Source: Lachnospiraceae bacterium
GTDB lineage: Bacteria; Bacillota; Clostridia; Lachnospirales; Lachnospiraceae
NCBI GenBank assembly: GCA_022791635.1
Contig: JAAVZL010000003.1
Span: forward strand, 62,001 to 126,000
DNA: 64,000 nt
Direction of reading: 5' to 3'
The position numbers and the translations under genes were made by a program. The notes under the pieces are model-generated. The model was not told the DNA's origin and searched no databases. It was given only the letters and a program-made list of their open reading frames with translations. Shown here piece by piece: positions 62,730 to 64,000 of the stretch; positions within the stretch are counted from its first letter, which is position 1, and every line of letters begins with the position of its first letter.

Positions 62730-63800
62730 TTATTCTCTGGAATGATCAATCTGATTTCGAATTTTCTGCATCTGGTAATCCAGCTCCTCAATGGAATCCG
62801 CACAGATTTTCAATTGTCTCACAATGTCCTCCGTGTTATCCACCACTTTCTTGTACTTCAGCTTATGCTCCAGGCTGGCCCAGAAATCCATGGCAATGGT
62901 CCGAAACTGCACCTCCGCCATCATATATTTCTTCTCTCTGGACAAAAAGATCGGCACACTGATAATCAAATGCAAACTTCGATATCCGTTTGTCTTGGGA
63001 CTTTGAATATAATCCTTCCTCCTCTGCAAAACAATATCGTCTTGCTTAATAAGCAAATCTGCCAGCCGATAAATATCATCCGGAAAGGAACAGATCACCC
63101 GAATGCCCGCCACGTCCTTTAGATTCTCCCGGATACTCTCCACTGTCACCGGATATCCTTTTCGCTCCAGCTTTTCATAAATGCTTTCCGGAGATTTCAG
63201 CCGGCTCTTAATGGATTCAAAAGGATTCCTGTTATACTCCTGGGAAAACTCCGCATTCAGGACCTTAAGCCTCGTTTCAATTTCCATAATAGCAGCCTGA
63301 TACTCCATCATCAGGCGGTGAAAGGGCTCTGCTTCCCTAAGCTTTTCCGCCTGGATTCGGATAATCTCGTCCTGCTTTCGAAGCATCACTGCCTGCTCTT
63401 CTACCTTCTGCTCCAGTTGATTTTTCCGGGCATAAAGCCGCATGGCATTCCGGATGCGGTTCTTTACAATGGAACGCTCAAAGGGCTTATGAATAAAATC
63501 CAAGGCTCCCAGCTCCAGACACCTGCTCTCTGCCTCTACTGCAAGCTCACTGCTTATTATCAGCACCGGGATCCGTTTCAGCCATTCCGCTTTGCTCATC
63601 TCCGTCATTACGGCGAAACCATCCATGTTCGGCATATGCAGATCCAGAAGGACTGCCGCCAGCTCTCCCGGATACCTTCCGAGATATTCCATGGCCTCCC
63701 TTCCGTCCGCAGCCATCTCCACCTGATATTCATCCTTCAGCATATCACTTAGCAGCTCGCGATTTACCTCCGCGTCGTCCACTACTAATATCCTTTGCAT
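62730..63800 (-). CDS. Receiver domain fused to RelA/SpoT-type (p)ppGpp synthetase
   Basis: 356 residues. Receiver 1-120: ILVVDDAEVNRELL with acidic D8/D9, phospho-acceptor D53 in VLLDLHMPNMDG, and K105 in FIHKPFE. A coiled coil spans about 120-185. The synthetase follows: FESIKSRLKSPESIYEKL, DVAGIRVICSFPDDIYRLA, RRKDYIQSPKTNGYRSLHL and EVQFRTIAMDFWASLEHKL. All synthetase motifs are present; no HD hydrolase. So a phospho-signal should control alarmone synthesis. GGAG precedes the ATG. No histidine kinase lies next to it, so its partner is elsewhere. Confidence 0.88.
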   Translation of the reverse strand: MQRILVVDDAEVNRELLSDMLKDEYQVEMAADGREAMEYLGRYPGELAAVLLDLHMPNMDGFAVMTEMSKAEWLKRIPVLIISSELAVEAESRCLELGALDFIHKPFERSIVKNRIRNAMRLYARKNQLEQKVEEQAVMLRKQDEIIRIQAEKLREAEPFHRLMMEYQAAIMEIETRLKVLNAEFSQEYNRNPFESIKSRLKSPESIYEKLERKGYPVTVESIRENLKDVAGIRVICSFPDDIYRLADLLIKQDDIVLQRRKDYIQSPKTNGYRSLHLIISVPIFLSREKKYMMAEVQFRTIAMDFWASLEHKLKYKKVVDNTEDIVRQLKICADSIEELDYQMQKIRNQIDHSRE

Positions 63801-63829
63801 GGTAACACTCCTTTTCCCGCAAATCGGGA

Positions 63830-63838
63830 ATTATAGCA
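63830..63838 (-). promoter_or_regulatory. Extended -10 promoter of the receiver-synthetase gene
   Basis: Minus strand TGCTATAAT, an extended -10 (TGN-TATAAT) about 30 bases before the ATG; no good -35. Confidence 0.55.
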
Positions 63839-63916
63839 CGAAATATCATGCTTCTCATTCTTTTATCATTATAAAATTTTTTGCATAAAATTTCAATTAT
63901 TCCCGGGAGGTTTTTC

Positions 63917-63945
63917 TTGACATAGGGCTTAAAATTTTAGATAAT
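63917..63945 (+). promoter_or_regulatory. Sigma-A promoter for the gene at the window end
   Basis: -35 TTGACA (63917-63922, consensus), 17-base spacer, -10 GATAAT (63940-63945). Confidence 0.75.
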
Positions 63946-63991
63946 AATTCTGAAAATACAGAATCAACAAGCTGGAAGAGGAGATCTGTTT

Positions 63992-64000
63992 ATGGCCTGG
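63992..64000 (+). CDS. First three codons of a gene cut by the window
   Basis: ATG GCC TGG preceded by GAAGAGGAGA and a consensus promoter. Product unknown. Confidence 0.6.

Noticed and set aside
1..64000. CRISPR array
   Set aside because: No run of short direct repeats with regular spacers was seen on either strand; the repeats found are inverted, not direct arrays.

Overview
The window looks like a chromosome segment from a spore-forming Clostridia bacterium, most likely Lachnospiraceae. This rests on gene content and order: the yqfC-yqfD-phoH-ybeY block, rsmD-coaD next to a ylbJ-like gene, a SpoVB/MurJ-type flippase, meso-diaminopimelate dehydrogenase, YesM/YesN regulation and a LoaP-type antiterminator. 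There is no rRNA, CRISPR array or complete transposase. The housekeeping middle (about 8-40 kb) is moderately GC-rich. The two surface-glycan regions (1-5.4 kb and 45-59.4 kb) and the mobile/defence islands are visibly more AT-rich, which suggests transfer.

Layout. (1) 1-5.4 kb, minus strand: a glycan-modification operon with an unknown leading gene, two sulfotransferase-like NKWYS-family proteins, a GT32 and a GT2 cut by the window edge. (2) 5.4-8.1 kb: an accessory island holding a TnpB homologue that has lost all three RuvC catalytic residues, a structured RNA downstream that ends in a readable guide, and a GNAT-type toxin-antitoxin pair. (3) 8.2-17.1 kb: a ribose-type sugar ABC transporter with an SIS isomerase, divergent from a YesM/YesN two-component pair whose regulator lacks its phospho-acceptor region. 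(4) 17.3-40.4 kb: minus-strand housekeeping genes for RNA modification (RluC-, RsuA-, RsmF-, RsmD-like, YbeY), a small alarmone synthetase, M23 peptidase, PepD, CoaD, ProA, 5-formyl-THF cyclo-ligase, patatin, flippase and YerB-like lipoprotein. (5) 40.4-44.7 kb: an AbiL/RloAB-like defence pair, a tRNA-Ala with meso-DAP dehydrogenase, and a decayed ATPase. (6) 44.9-60 kb: a Wzx/Wzy-type capsule or exopolysaccharide operon led by loaP. (7) 60-64 kb: MATE transporter, RlmH, a receiver-alarmone synthetase fusion and the first codons of another gene.

How the parts fit. In the capsule operon an initiating phosphoglycosyl transferase, several GT2 enzymes, Wzx and Wzy build and export a repeat unit. 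CapE-like and DegT/hexapeptide enzymes make amino-deoxy sugars, and LoaP probably lets RNA polymerase read through the long operon. The substrate-binding protein, ATPase, two permeases and SIS protein form a sugar uptake unit probably controlled by YesM/YesN.

The strongest candidate for an undescribed system is the nuclease-dead TnpB with its guide RNA, resembling RNA-guided TldR repressors and placed at the head of a surface-glycan operon. Other notable items are a family of about 210-bp palindromic elements whose outer arms differ between copies but are symmetric within each copy, a 122-bp MITE with target duplication, the receiver-(p)ppGpp synthetase fusion, and a DegT protein with arginine at the PLP-lysine position. 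All calls come from reading the sequence; no database search was run.
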